Origin: Ascidia mentula
Taxonomy: Eukaryota; Chordata; Ascidiacea; Phlebobranchia; Ascidiidae
DNA: 64,000 nucleotides
Assembly: GCA_947561715.1 (NCBI GenBank)
Contig: OX387205.1
Location: 3,787,001-3,851,000 of the forward strand
Reading direction: 5' to 3'
Shown here: positions 33,319-48,300 of the stretch, in pieces
Position numbering within the stretch: the stretch's first letter is position 1
How the letters are laid out: every line of letters starts with the position of its first letter
Translations under genes and position numbers: made by a program
Notes under the pieces: model-generated
The model's input: the letters and a program-made list of their open reading frames with translations, nothing else
Database searches by the model: none
Told to the model about the DNA's origin: nothing

Positions 33319-36300
33319 ATGTTGCCTGCATTTGTCCAAAATGAGAATCAAGCTCCAGGCAATGAAGAAAATTCTCAAAATGTCACTCCTGTCCGTACGA
33401 GAAAGCTCTGGGTCGATCATGAACCCTATACCCCACCACAGGTAATATTACCTTTTGTCAAATATATAAAATAAAAGTACTGTTTTTGTTTGCAAGACTG
33501 AAATGTATTTTATTTGTGTTTTCATGGGTGACGCCCAGATTGGAAAGTTTGTTTTTTGCGCTGAGGATTTTTTTCAGCGATTTTTAATTGCGCGGACGAT
33601 CGCAACATTAATGTATTCGCTAATTAATATTGCACGGATTATCCGTAAATTTTCGCAAAATTGCGCTGAGGATTTGCCCTCTTCGCACCACACTTTTTAT
33701 AATCTGGGGTGAGGCAGTCTAGCGAATGTTTTTTTTGTATATGCAAAGATCCATAATATTCATTGAAAGGTGCTTTTTGTTATTTATTTTTATTTATGTT
33801 ATTTTATTAGTTAATTTATCTATGAAATTTTTGTGAAGGGTATAATATCCTCCATGTACAACATTTTCCCCTATCATGTTGTTCGTTCCCAAAATTTTTC
33901 TCAGATAAACTGAAAAGCACAATATATACATTGTTGATTCTATGTCACCTTACAGAAATTTAATTCTTTGCAAATTCATTGCTTTTTATAGGATATAGCT
34001 GTTGAAGAGCAAGTCACATTGAAACTCACACATTTTGGAAAGAAACCAATTGTTGATTTTGGTTCATGCAAAATAAACAAAACTGTTGTGAGGGAATTGG
34101 TCATAGACAATTGTAACAATTATGAGGTTGATGTCATTGTCGAAAGATTTCCATACAAGAAACATTTCAACATATCAAAGGTGAATATATAGGATTTTTT
34201 TTATGTTTTGCATAGTTACTTTAAATAAACTATTAATAAAATATATGGAAAAAACAAAAATAACGTGGGTATAATAAAATCAGTGAAGTTTTAACTGCTT
34301 GTCATCAAGCTCAAATGCAGATAGTTTGCAAGTCATTTTTTTGATGTTTTAGAAGCGATTTTCTATTGATGGCAACAGCAGTGATGCACTGACCATATCA
34401 TGGACACCCAAAGATGCTGGAAACTATAGAGAAATGGGACTGGTTAATTACGAAGGTTTCAGACTGCAATTTCTTCTGTTAGGAATTGTAAAAGAAAAGG
34501 TATTTATTTCCTTCATGTATTTTTAACACTTATCTTTTTGAGTTGGAAAGAATTTGCACAATATGTATTTTAGCTCATTAAGCGCAGACGAAGACCATTA
34601 AGACCTTTGAACCAGGATCAAAACTTACAGAACTCTGTGCCATCAACACAATCACCTGCAAAAGGCAAAGTTTTAAATGAAGCAGTGTATCAGAGGTTTG
34701 TCGAAAAATTTAATTAACAAAATCAAACATAAATATTAAATAACTGTGTTTTTAGGTCAACTGCGATGCCTTTGCGAGAAATACAAACAGGTGTGATTGG
34801 AATAAGAAAGTGCCTGTTTTTAGTTGTTTCACTAAATGCTGTTTATTTGTGCAATACTTAGGTTTCCTGGTAGCAAAAGAAACTTCGACAACTGTTTTTA
34901 CAGAGCCAGCACACAGTTCACCAGCAGAAGTGCAGGTTTTTAAGAGCGGCAAATGGTTAAATATTATGAATTGTAATATAATGTTTTTTTGATAGTTAAC
35001 CCCGGCTGATGTAACAGTAAATAAAGACGACAGTGGTGAATTGCTGGAAACCCCACCCACCATAAAAAAGATTCCTTCAAGTTCAAAGCCAGATTTTGGT
35101 AAGATGTTGCAATTGAAAAGTAATGGTGCACGAAGATGTCATTTATTACAAAGTACTTCTACTCAAACCATAAAAAAACAACAATCAAAAAGCATGTTAT
35201 AAGCTTGAATCTCAGGCAAGTAAATGGCTGTATGTGATGTTGAATTTTGTCTTGTTTGTTAACAGAATACTTCCAGTTCAAAGACCACTTGCAACAATCT
35301 CTGGGACGTCCCACATTTGTTGTGTCACAGACGCCACCCTCGGAGCTACCAGCCTTCTGTGCAGACCAGGGCTTGAAACCTGTTTCCCATGACTCCACTC
35401 CGACTGGCAGACCCACAATTATGGTGACTGATGCATTAAATTCAGATGATCAAAACTCTGCAGTTGTTGATCAGGATAGTTTGGATGAACATGATAGGCT
35501 TATTCAATCTTTCCATGAGAGGGTTTGTCGACAGGGCAGCACAGGTATGAGTGTTTGGGAATATAATGGGTTTATTAAAATACTCATTTGATGGTTTGAT
35601 TTGGTATCCCCTGACTTTAGTAAAAAAGCGAATACTGAAATATAGTGTTCACTGCTATGAGCAAGAATGTAAAATTGTATCGATCGTATTCATCAGTGTT
35701 TAACTGATTTTTTAAATGAAGGTGATGGGCCAGACATCTTGGTCCACAATTCAACACAGATTCTACATGCTGACCACACAGTTGCTTTAGACTCCCAATT
35801 AAACAGCAGTCTTCACAGCAACACCAGTACAGGTTTCGACGACTTTGATGATTTTTGTGTAAATAAACTTCCAGTTACAAACCCCTTTATAACATTGTTT
35901 ACAGCCACATACGTGATTGGAGAAAATCAGGAGGATTGTCATAAAACTGGATCGAAAAGGAAGTCCTTGTCCTCCTCAGCACCAAAGAAGGTAATTTACA
36001 TCTGTGACTCTCGACCTTTTTGACCTAGCTCACCAGTTTAGTTTCTAAACAACTTTGAGGCCCAGTGATTTTGAACAATCAAAGTAAGAATACAATGTAA
36101 AGAACATGTGTATAAAAAGAAAATTTAATAAGTCAAAACTATGCACTTTTCAATGCCGGAAAAGAAATCCATTTAATGTGAAAAGAATTTATGTTGGTGG
36201 ACTGGTAAAAAAAAATTAACTCTGATGTAGATGCCCTGATGCAATTATTGTATCAGTAATAATAATTTTATTGAATGTGAATCATTTTATATATATATAC

Positions 36301-39300
36301 AGTTTTTCAACATATATTTGTGTATAAATATTTTTTCCAGGCGATGAAGAGCCCTAAAATGGATGTGACTAGAAAGAAGGGCAGAGCAACTCCAGATAAG
36401 AGCCAAAGAAGGAGCAAAGGTATGGAATATTGAAGACTATTTATTGTTTATTGCAAAGCTTTGTTAAAATAATAAGTAAGTTTTTAATAGATTTTGGCTT
36501 TGTGTCGTTAGAAAAAGTCTGTTAGCTTGACTGCAACTAATACCGTGCATATTTCAACCGTATTTATTGTTTTGAGTGTTGGTACACATTACAATTGTTT
36601 TACCAAGGTTTGGGCACCCCAAAAGGCAAAACTATTCAGAAACTTCGTGCAAGCAAAGCTGGTCGGGCAGCGTTTCCGTCACCTAAAAAATTATCCAGCA
36701 GAAGATCCATGCCAGTACCTTACATGAAGGAAACATTATCTCCGGGCAAAAATAAGAGACGCAGTAAAGTCATGAAGCAACCCACACTTGCCGGCATAAA
36801 GCGTGCAGCTGTGGTGGATGCCAAGAAACCAACAAAGAAAAAAATTGTAAAAGGTGAAGATGCTTGTTGGTGCTTAGATGGTGCATGTCTAATGCTTTGT
36901 TTTAACAAAACCTAATGATAAAAATGTTAAATAAACGTGCTGACTGAGAAAGAAAAAATCACACCAAAGCTATCTTTCATGAAGATAAACCCCCATTAGC
37001 CAATATACGTCTTTTTATCCAGGAGTTCCAATGGCACATTTAGTGTTAAAATCAGACTCGAAAGTTGTGCAGCGAAGACACCCGCTAACTTATGCATCAA
37101 GAAACCAGTTCTACGATGCCAAGTGGAGGGTAAAGCAGGAACGAGCTCTTGCCTGTTGGGCAAACTACGTTTTAACACCTGATGAATTCAAACCTAGCCA
37201 AATGAATGGGGATGCATCAGGTACAACCGATTCAAATCCAATCAATATATTTTTCATCATGTGTTACAAGTGTCATACATGTTTATAAAGCTATTGATGT
37301 GAAAATACTTGCTTCGGCTGCCAAAGTTCAGCCAGCCATGAGTAAAGAGATGGCATCATTGCGAGCATATCGGATCGGATGCAGACTGAACAGTCTTCGT
37401 CGGGCTGCTTGTAACTTGTTTCTCTCCACAAATATCACCAATATTATCCAGAAGGTTGAACAAGAGGTTGACACTGGCCGACTGAAAGTTAGAAGTGACC
37501 GACCATTGTGGAAGGATCTTGGTAAGTTGTATGAGTATTTTATCTAAAACAGGACATTATTTACTTTTAGTGGTCATTTTATGCAAAAGCATACCTAGTA
37601 AACATGGTAACATGTAAATAATTATCAAATTGTTCAGGCTGTCGTCGGCAACTACTTGGCTTTCTAATGAACTTTCACTCAATCTGGCTGCGACTCGGAC
37701 TTGAAGCAGTTTTTGGTGAGACCGTCCCAGTCCCTGGAGGGGATTCTCCTTCGTCAGCTGTGGCCCGATTCATAAAACACAGGTTGCTTCATGATGATGA
37801 CATCGCCCAAACTTATGCCCATCCAACTGTTCCACACTCCTACAGATCTGGGTGAGTTTTGAATTTTGCTTCTTGTTTGCTGTTGATTTTACTGAGTAAT
37901 AAATTGCAAATGTAGATGTGCTGAAACAACTTTTCAAAAAACAGAAAAAAAAATAAAACAAAAAAAAATTGGTTCAAATGTTTGGAACAAATAACATTGT
38001 TGTATGTCATATCAGAATACAAAGAGCAGTCTGAATTGTCCTATATTTAAATCTATATTTATGTTCAGATTTGAAGATGAATTAGGAAAGCACACCCTAA
38101 AGAAGATACTTGTTCTTGTGTATTTTCTTGATCAAGCGAAAGGTTCCAGACTAATAGATCATGACCCCTGTCTCTTCGAAAAGTTAGTCCTAGTGCTATT
38201 AACATAATAAAACCTTATGTCACAAATTGAAACCTAATATTTTTTGAAAGCTTTCACTTACGGCAAAAAACAAATATATATAATTGTTTGTAAAAATTCA
38301 CACTCGACTGTTTAAATTTTTTTTGCAGCAGTAAAAGATTTTAGACTAAAAAGTAAAACATCTCAAAACATATACAGGGGTGCAAAGATAACAAGTTGCC
38401 GAGAGCTGTTGATAAATATATCTCGCGAGTTTTTGAGTGGCGAGGGTGATATCGTTAAACATCTCTCGTACCTTGGTTACCATGTTTCCCACCAACAATC
38501 TTACTTGGATGAGTTTGAATATGGAATTCACAACATAGCTGTTGATTTGAGGTAAGTTAAATACTGCATGTTGTTCTGCAGATCACAAAGTGTGAGTCTT
38601 GCTGGCTATTTAGCTGACAAGAAGTCACACTATAGCTGCACTGATGAGTCATATTAAGCTACAGTGGCCCTGTCTGCAGCTCACTATAAAAATATTATTG
38701 GCTCTATTGCTTATATTTGTATTTTTTGTTCCTGTTTTTGTAAGTAACCATTTTTTAGTATTTACCCAAAGTATTTTCGTTATTGCTCAGTGTTCATTAT
38801 TTAAATTTCATTCATTAAAACATATTTTTTCTATATGTGTTGATTTTTGAAGTATAGACTTCTACATTGTTCCTCAGCTAAAAACGAATTGATTTTTAGG
38901 GACGGTATCCGCCTCACAAGAATGACAGAAATCCTTTTCCACGATTGGAGTTTGTCCTCGAAGTTGAGATTTCCTCCAGGGAGTCTCCTGCAAAAGCGTC
39001 ACAACACTGGGGTAAGTAAAAGGAAAGGCTGCATTGTAAATTGCGGATATTTAATAATTGTTGCCCTAAATCCTGGAGTAATATTTACATCAAAAAGACC
39101 CAAATTATGGTTAGTTTAACGTTTTGGTGGAAATTCATGTAATCATCAATATAAACATAACATAATGCTATTGAAAAATTTATTTAGAAGTATAAATTGT
39201 ATCTTTGGTTTTTATTTTTTGACATCAATAGGTTGCAATCAAAGCACTGGGAAATTACGGTATTTGCACGAAAGATGATGAGGGCAAACCTATAGAGACT

Positions 39301-42300
39301 GAACATATTGTGAATGGAAATTGTGATAAGACGCTCAGTCTGATTTGGAACATTGCTGCTCATTTTCAGGTAAAGAAACAAAGTTAAAAACCTGTGTTTT
39401 AGCCTGAGTTGTGGGGCCAAAGTAGCTAAAAATATTGTGGTAATGTATGCAGTGTTACAACTACTTTCAACCAAACTAAAGCTATCAGCTAAAAAAAAAC
39501 AAAATACAATTATAGTAAAAACTATTGTTGAGGCAATGCAACTAAATACCCCCAAAACTGTGAATTTTGTTATAATTGTTTAAGATGTGTGTAGAGTTTA
39601 TGGTGATAGTTAATAAACTAAAAATGCTATGATAAAGTCAATTGTTTATTCAGGTCTTATTTGTTCATTTTAATACATGTGCATTTGCCTTATACTCCAC
39701 CTTTTTGTACATAGCTTGTCAATGCGGTCAATTGCCAGCAAGTTGAAGATGAAATATCCTTTCTCCAGCGAACCTTGAAGTTAAAACAGACACAGTTTGG
39801 ACAGGAAGTCACAAACCTGGTAAGATACAGTCAATTGTGTATTATTCATGTTGTATATCTTGAAAATGGATGTTGATTATTCACAGGAGCTTGATGCAGT
39901 TTTACTTGGCGCGAATACAGATGTTGAGAAAACCTCTGCTATCCTGCTCAAATGGTGCAAGTATGTAAAATTTTATATTGGTTGTATTACAGTTAATATG
40001 CAAGTAACCAATCTACTGTCTTCTAAACAATTCATGCAAGTTAAGACAAAAAAAACATTTTTTTATGTTAAACATAACATTTGTTATTGCACTATTACAT
40101 TTCTTAAATTTCTGCTTTTTTAATGTTTGTCCACAAGATCCTTAAATTGAATGGGTTTTATGATGTAATGCACTATGTGTTTAGGTATGTATGCGCGCAC
40201 CATGGTGTTGACGTTCACAACTTTGTGAACTCCTTTGCCGATGGACAAGTCATGGCTACCCTCATATCTCACTACCAACCACAACTTATTGCACCAACTA
40301 ACATCAGATGTGAGACGACACTGAACATGGGCGATGTGGGACCCGATGAGGTAGTGTCGTTATTCTCTTACAATACAAATAGAACTCTTAAAATATGTAT
40401 AGGAATCTCCCAACAGTCTAATGGGTAAAAAAGAGATTTTTTTAACAAGTTATATAAGGGAAAACCTAAGTCAATACAACCTATTAGAATATGTGATACT
40501 GACGATGCTGAATCGTAGGCGAAATAATATCAAAAACAAGAGAAAGACAAATGACTTAAGTCTTCTGTTATATAATCTCTTACAATACAAAACAAAAGCT
40601 GGTATCAAAACAGAAAATGAGTATTGTGTCTTTTATTTCCAGGATATCTCTTCACAGTCATCAAGAGAAAACTATTTGAAGTTACAAAAAAATGAGAAGG
40701 TATTTGATTCTAAACTTCCGAAAATTACATCTGTAATAATTGCATCAGCCCTGTTATATTTTTAAATACAGGCCAACTTTTTGATGGTTAAAAAGGCTGT
40801 GTATGAGCTTGGGGGGATACCCTCATTGATATGCATCGATGATTTTTGTGGTACGATCCCAGACAGCAAAGTAGTGCGCCTCCTGGTGGCTTGCCTTTGT
40901 ACAAGACTGATTGATGTCCGCGTTGAAGAAAGGTTTGAAAAAGAGCATTGGTATCATAGTGATAAAAAGTTTCTGTATAAAACATAATAAAAATAGGAAC
41001 ACAACTCACAGGTTTTCTCATAATTTGAGAATAAAGAGACTGGCCCATATTGCTATTAACACTGTCATGTTTAAAAGAAGACGTTTCAGCAAAAACTTAT
41101 GCCATCATCAGTTTGAACGACGCGATTGGAGTTGACCAGACCGATGTCACAGTCGTCAACACCCGCGCGAGCCTTATCAGTGATGTCGGTCTGGTCAGCT
41201 CATTATAATGATGGAGCTACACCAATCCCTTCCTTCAAACTGATGATGACATAAGTTTTTGCCGAAACGTCTTCTTGTAAACATAACAGTGCTAATAGCA
41301 ATATGGGCCAGTCTCTTTATACTGAGAATAATAAAAATACTTCTCTCAATTTAAGCTCCAAAAGTCACAAAAGCTATGATTTTAGCCTTGATGAAAGGCA
41401 ACATGAATTGTGCTTACTTTTGGCCTTATAAAATGAAGAATACTGGTGCTGTTCCAGAATCAACAAACCTTATTTTCTCTGCAGAGCTGCTCGGATAATT
41501 CAGATCTCCTGGGCAAATTATATAGCACGGAAGAAAGAGAAGCTTGAAAGGGAAAGAATTAAAGAACTGGAGGAGAAAGCAGCCACATGCATTACTTCCT
41601 TCTTTAAGGCGTGGATTTGCAGAAAGAGGTAACCTTGGCAACCAAGTATGTTACTTGGCATACACTTGTAAATAATTAACTTCCAATTATTTTTGCCACA
41701 TTCATCCAATTTTTTAAAAATGCTAAAAACCACAAATGTCAACACATACACAAAAAATAATATAAATTATTTATAAATGTAAAATGCAACATGGTTTGGA
41801 AATGACATTTATTATATTGTTACAGTGTTTTCTATCATTGTACAGGTTTCTGAAAGAAAAGCATGCTTGCCAAGTAATTCAGAGCTGCTACCGTGGTTAC
41901 CAAGCAACCAAGCTGGCCAGAGCAGAATTTATTGCACAACGAAGGGCAGCTATTCGAATTCAAACCAATGTGCGAATGGTTTTAGCAAAACTGCTAGTGA
42001 AAAGACTGATGGACGAACAAGCTTTATTACAACTTCAGACCAATGCAGTTATAGTGCTACAGGTATTGTTTGTGTGTTGGGACATATGGCATTAAGTCAC
42101 CAAATACCTAAGTTAATTGTGGGTATTTAAGTGTAGGTGGTAACACTGTTTTATAAAAAAAGATTTATTTTCTTGTAACTCGAGTGCATTTTACTAGATT
42201 CTCAATTGGCAATCTGACATTTGTTCACAGAGAATGTGGAGACACTATCGGGACCAAAAATTGCAACACAAGTCTGCATTGGTCATTCAAACATGGTTTC

Positions 42301-45300
42301 GATACATAACGGCAAGACAAAAGTACTTGAACTTACGCAAAGCAGTTACGATTATTCAACAGCACTGGCGAGCAACTGCGAAGGCAAAGCACCAAATGGA
42401 AAAATATGCTTGTCTAAGAAGTGCCAGCATTATCCTTCAAGCACATGTGCGTCAACATTTGGCTAGGAATAAATATCTGGCCATGCGGCGATCTGTTCTT
42501 ATCATACAAGCACACAGAAGGGGGTGCATTGAACGTAGGAAGTTTCTACAGATACGAGCATCAGTGTGTGCAATTCAGTGCCACTGGAGGGCGTACTACA
42601 GTGCCCAACAGTACAGAAGCTACTTTCAAATGCTCCGACAATCTGTGATCAAAATACAGTGTCTTGTGAGAGGATGGCTTGCAAGAAAGCATTACAAACA
42701 AGCCAAGCAGGAATTTGAAATGAAAACAAATGCTGCCATTCGTATTCAGTCTGCTTTTAAGGCTATAAAAGTTCGTCAACAGTACTTGTTGAAGAGAAAT
42801 GCAACCATGAAAATTCAATCGTGGTACAAGGGCATCTGTCAAAGAAAGTTTTTTGTTGAAATGAAATTGGTGACATTGAATATGCAAAGAAAATTCCGAG
42901 CCAATATCTTGTGCAAACAAGAGCGGGAAGATTTTCTTCATTTCAAAGAAAATGTCATAAAGATGCAAGCCCTGAGAAGAGCTACATTGTGTCGCAGAGA
43001 GTTTTGCCACAGAAGAAAAGCTGCCATTATTATTCAGTCATGTTACAAAGGCAGTCGTGAGAAAAGAAGATACGCTGCTCTAAAACATGCCACTGCCACA
43101 ATTCAAAAAAGGCATCGAGCCAATATGCTATGCAAAGAACAAAGACATCACTACCAGCTGCTTCGGCATACAATTATTAGAATGCAAGCTATCAGACGGG
43201 GGACCAACTGCCGTAGTAATTTTCTGAAAACAAAGCAATCAGCCATTAAAATCCAATCATGGTTTAAAGGTCTTCAGCAGCGATGCAGGTATTCTGCATT
43301 AAAAGCTTGTGCCAGAACATTGCAAACAATTTACAGGACAAATGTTTTGGCCAAGCAACAGCGAAATGCATACACATGCCTTCGGAGGTCAGTAATAAGG
43401 ATGCAAGCCATGAGAAGAGGAACATTATGCAGAAGAAGATTTCGAGAGATGCAGAAAGCAGTTGTTAAAATTCAGTCCTGGTATCGAAGTTGCCTCCAAC
43501 AGAAACGATTTCAAGCAATAAAATCTGCAACCTATGTCCTTCAATCCAGGTGGAAAGCTTTTATTGTTGGCCGGCAACAACGAAACGAGTACATCCATGT
43601 GAGATGCACGGTGGTGAGATTGCAAGCTATGAGAAGAAAGACTCTGTGTCGTAGAAAGTACCTCATTGCACGGAGTGCTGCCGTCACAATACAAGCACAT
43701 GTACGTGGGCTCATTGCAAAGCGTGATTATACTCTGAAGCAAAAATCTGCTGTAAAATTACAAGCTTTGTTTCGACAAATATTATATCAGAATAGGTATC
43801 TAAAACTGAGATTGGCAACCATTTGTCTGCAACAACACTGGAGGGCAGTGTTGCTTGGTCGAGAAACGAGAGAAATGTTTGTGTTAAAAAAGACATCAGC
43901 CATCAAACTACAAGATCACTGGCGAGGATTTCAACAAAGGCAAAGATATTTGCAACTAAGAAAAGCTGCTCTTACCATTCAGACCCACTTCAAAGCAACC
44001 ATCGCAGCAAAGGACCAAAGGAATGTGTATCTAAGCATGAAAGCATCATGCATTAAGATACAATCTTTATATAGGGGTCATGTTGCGATGAAACATTTTC
44101 TTAGCCTCCAGGAACTGAAAGCTGAGGAAACCCGTAAAATTAATGCTGCCACCTTAATTCAATCCATTTGGAGATGTCATATTACTAGGAGCATTTTCCT
44201 AAAACAGAAGCATGCTGCTATAAAAATTAAAAGTTGCTTCAAAGCTTTCAGGCAAAGAAAATCCTACAAACAACTATGCACTGCTGTTATTATGGTGCAA
44301 CAAAAATGGAAAGCTGTCTTGATCAGTCGCAAAGTATGGCAAAGATATCAGACTGTTAAAGCAAATATCATCAAATTACAGTCAATATGGAGGGGCACCA
44401 TGCAACGTCGAAAGTTTTTGCAATGTAAAGCAGCTGCCACTATCATACAGGCCCATGTTAAAGGATGGCGGGAAAGAAATCTGTACAACATAACACGCTA
44501 TTCTATTGTAAAGATACAGGCGTTGTACAGGGGATACATGGTTAGGAAGGCGATTGCCAAACAAAATCAAGCTGCCAGATGTATTCAAGCATTGTGGAGT
44601 GCCTGTGTGTTGCGTCGAGAAGCACAAAAAGATTTTAAAGATTTACAACATGCTGCACTGATTTGTCAATCCCATTACAGAGGTGTAGTTGAACGAAGGA
44701 AATATGTGATAATGCGGACAGCAGCTCAATGCATTCAAAGGCAATGGAGGGCTAAACTTCTTGGGCGCCAAATACAAACATACTACTGCCATCTCAAGAA
44801 AAGCTGTATTGTAATACAGGCCTGGTGGCGGGGATGTGTGGCCCGAGATTATTACAACAAGCTGAAACAAACCTGTTTGGTAAAACAAGCACAAAACAAA
44901 GCAGCCGTTGTTATTCAGGCAGCATGGAGAGGTGCAGAGCAGCAAAGGAAGTACACACTTGCAAAAAATTCTTCAATAAAAATTCAGGCATGGTACCGAG
45001 GTATAAAGCAGTGCCAGAAGTTTGTGGCACTTTGTGTTTCGATAACTCGTATCCAAACTCAATGGAGAGCAACACTGTTGTCCAGAAAAGTTCGAAAACA
45101 GTTTTTGGAATACAAATTATCTGCAGTCTGCATACAGGCGATGTGGAGAGGGACACGGCAAAGAAGGAAGTTTCAAAACCTCCGGAAGTCAGTGATAATG
45201 CTGCAGGCTTTTATTAGAGGCTCAATTTTGCGGAAAAAGTTTGTCAAGGAGCGGGATTCTGTGGTGAAAGTTCAAGCACTGGCAAGAGGAAAGCAGGCGA

Positions 45301-48300
45301 GAAAAAAGTTTTTGGAAATTCGAAACGCCGTTATCACTCTGCAAAAATACTGGAGAGCCACACTGTTGGCAAAAACTTCAAGGCTTGCTTTTCTGAAAAA
45401 GAAAAAATCTGCTGTTGTTATTCAAGCTGCATACCACGGGTGGGTGTCAAGAAAAAAATATCAAGCAATTTTGGAAGAAGTCAGAATGGAAAAAGCAGCT
45501 GTTTTAATACAGTCTTTTTGGAAGAGTTACCAGGCAAGACAAAGATTCCTACTTGCTAGAAATTCAGCCGTAAAAATTCAAAGTTGGTTCAGGGGTTGCA
45601 TTCAACAACACAGGTACCTTCACTTGTATAATTCCACAGTTCTTCTGCAGCGAAAGTGGCGTGCGGTGTTACAAGGATGCGTGTACAGAAAGAAATTTTT
45701 AGAACAAAAATCTGCTGCCGTTGCAATACAGTCCCTATATAAGGCCACAGTTCAACGTCGAAAATTCTTGAAACATAAATCTGCTGCTGTTACTGTCCAA
45801 TCCTATTACAGAGCTTGGAGTGCCCGAAGGTCTTACACCGCATCTCGCAGATCAGCGATACAGATACAAGCTTGGTTTAGAGGTGTTTGGGTCCGAAACG
45901 AATACAAGCAAAAACTCCAAGCAATCTCATGTATACAACAACACTGGAGAGCATATGAGATTGGCCAAAATGCTTTGAAGGAGTACAGAAAGATGAAAAG
46001 TGCTGCTGTGTGCATACAGGCATGGTGGAAGGGGACAGTTCAGCATCAAGAGTACATCAAACTAAAAAGCACTGTCACCTTTGTTCAAACACATTGGCGC
46101 GCCAAAGTATTAGGAAGAGACACATGCAAACGCTTCAGATGTATAAGAGAAAGCTGCTTAAAGATACAAGCATGTTACCGTGGTTATGCTGCTCGCCTAA
46201 CTTACCAGAAACTTCTAGAACTCCATCATTTGCAACAGAGACAAAACCAAGCAGCACTGCTGATACAGAAAATTTGGAGGGGTTATTTACAGCGAATGGA
46301 GTTCCATGCACAAAGAAATGCTGCCATAGTTATTCAGTCCCATTACAAAGCTCTAAAACAACGGAAAAAATTTGTGACAGTAATTAAGTCGGTGATGGTG
46401 ATACAGTCTAAATGGAAGGCAACGTTGCTTGGTAATAAAAGCAGGCAACAGTTTCTTGACTACAAGGCCACTGTTGTGACAATGCAGTCATTTAGAAGAA
46501 TGGCAATTGCAAGGAAAAAGTTCTTGACTATGCAGAAATCTGCTACACTTGTTCAAGCATGTTTTAGAGGCTATATGGCCAGAAGCCAAACTGCCAAACA
46601 GTTGTCATCAGTTGTCAAAATACAAGCTTTGGTGAGGGCACACCAAGCTAGACACAAATTTAAAATAATCAAACAAGCTGCTATACTAATTCAAATATGC
46701 TGGCGTTCAGAGAAATTTGCCAAAGAAACCCGCAACTCATTTTTGCAACTCAAGGCCTCTGCTATCGTTGTTCAATCAGCCTACAGGGGCTATGCTGCAA
46801 GAAAACAGTTTAAACACTTGAAAGAAAGATATTTGGCAGAAAAGGCTGCAGTTGTTTTACAGTCTTGGTACCGCGGGTGTCGCCAGCGACAAGCTTATGC
46901 TTTACTTTTGGAGAAGAAAGCTGCGAAAAGAAAACTTCAACTTCTGATGATAAGTTTGGCTGCCAGAGACCACATGAATGCTATTATCATTCAAAGGTAA
47001 TAAATATCATCCAATGACATTTGTATCCTAAGAAACAACAATTGAACAAACAGTCATGATTGGCTTTTGCAAACAGATTTTTTCAATTCCATCATGATAA
47101 TTCTGCATGAAGCACAAATTTTTAGTTTTTAATTTTATTTAATAAATTGAGAGTTGACATTTAGATCTTTAAGTTTTTATTTTATTGTGGTTGCTAATTA
47201 TTGTATTTGCACAAAACCAAATTGACATAGTTAATAGTCACCACAAGTAATTAACAGATTATCAAGACTTGCAACATGTCAATAACATTACACTGCCAGT
47301 TGAGATTACTTAGTTTTTGATTTTGTTGCAAACAGGGCATACAGAAGATCAGTTGCCCGTGCACATTACAAAGCAAAAATACAACAAGTTGTCAAAGTTC
47401 AACAGTGGTGGAAAGCAATTATGGCAAAAAGACTTTTCCAGAAAATGAGGAAATCTGCTACAATTATCCAGAGGCATTTCAGAAGGTATGATTGTACAGC
47501 ATATAAGTGGTATTTATAATTTTCTACACTAGAAAATTAATTTACATCACATTTTTACATTCAGACACCTCTTGCATCGCCAGTTTGCTGCTGTCGTCAT
47601 TCAGAAGAACTGGCGTATGCATGCAGCTTGCAAGTTTGTCAATAAAAAGAAAGCTGCCATACTGTGTATTCAAGCTACTTGGAGAGGGTATGTACCTGTC
47701 ATTAAACTGAGAGTTGTTTTTGCATTGATCTTAGCATGTTTTGACCTTAAATTAGTCTTCCTAAATTCTGCACCTTAAACATATCCTTTTTTACACTAAA
47801 CTGAAACATAGTTAGAGATACTAAAGCTCATGAAGTGGTTGTATTAATCATCGCATAGCAAGAAAATCCCTATATGATTTCAATGTAAATGTTTTCTTCA
47901 CGAAATCGACCTTATACCAGCAATACATCTTTTTTTGTGTGACACAATCGGAAGCTTTGCAGTCAATTACAAAATATTAAACAACACATTAATTTGTTTA
48001 GACACAAGGTTGTTTGTATGATTTCAGTATCACAGGTGTGTTTTTGCGAAAGTTTTGCTTGCCACGAACATGTTGTGATTTATTAATTATTAGTTTGTTC
48101 TGATTTCCAATCCTTATTCTCAAATTTCTAAATTCATATCTCACAGGTACAGAATTCGTCACTCTCAATTACAATTTCCTGCCATAACATATCGGAGGCA
48201 AAGAATAGAAGAGGCATCCAAGCGCGCCTCTTTACATCCAGAAAACACCCTGCACAACAGAATGGCTCGTGCACTGCATGCTCTTTTCAGCAAGAAATAT

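Noticed and set aside
42561-45156. Antisense open frames across the ASPM IQ exon
   Set aside because: Long antisense frames are expected opposite a 1588-codon repeat-rich exon. None has splice or domain support.
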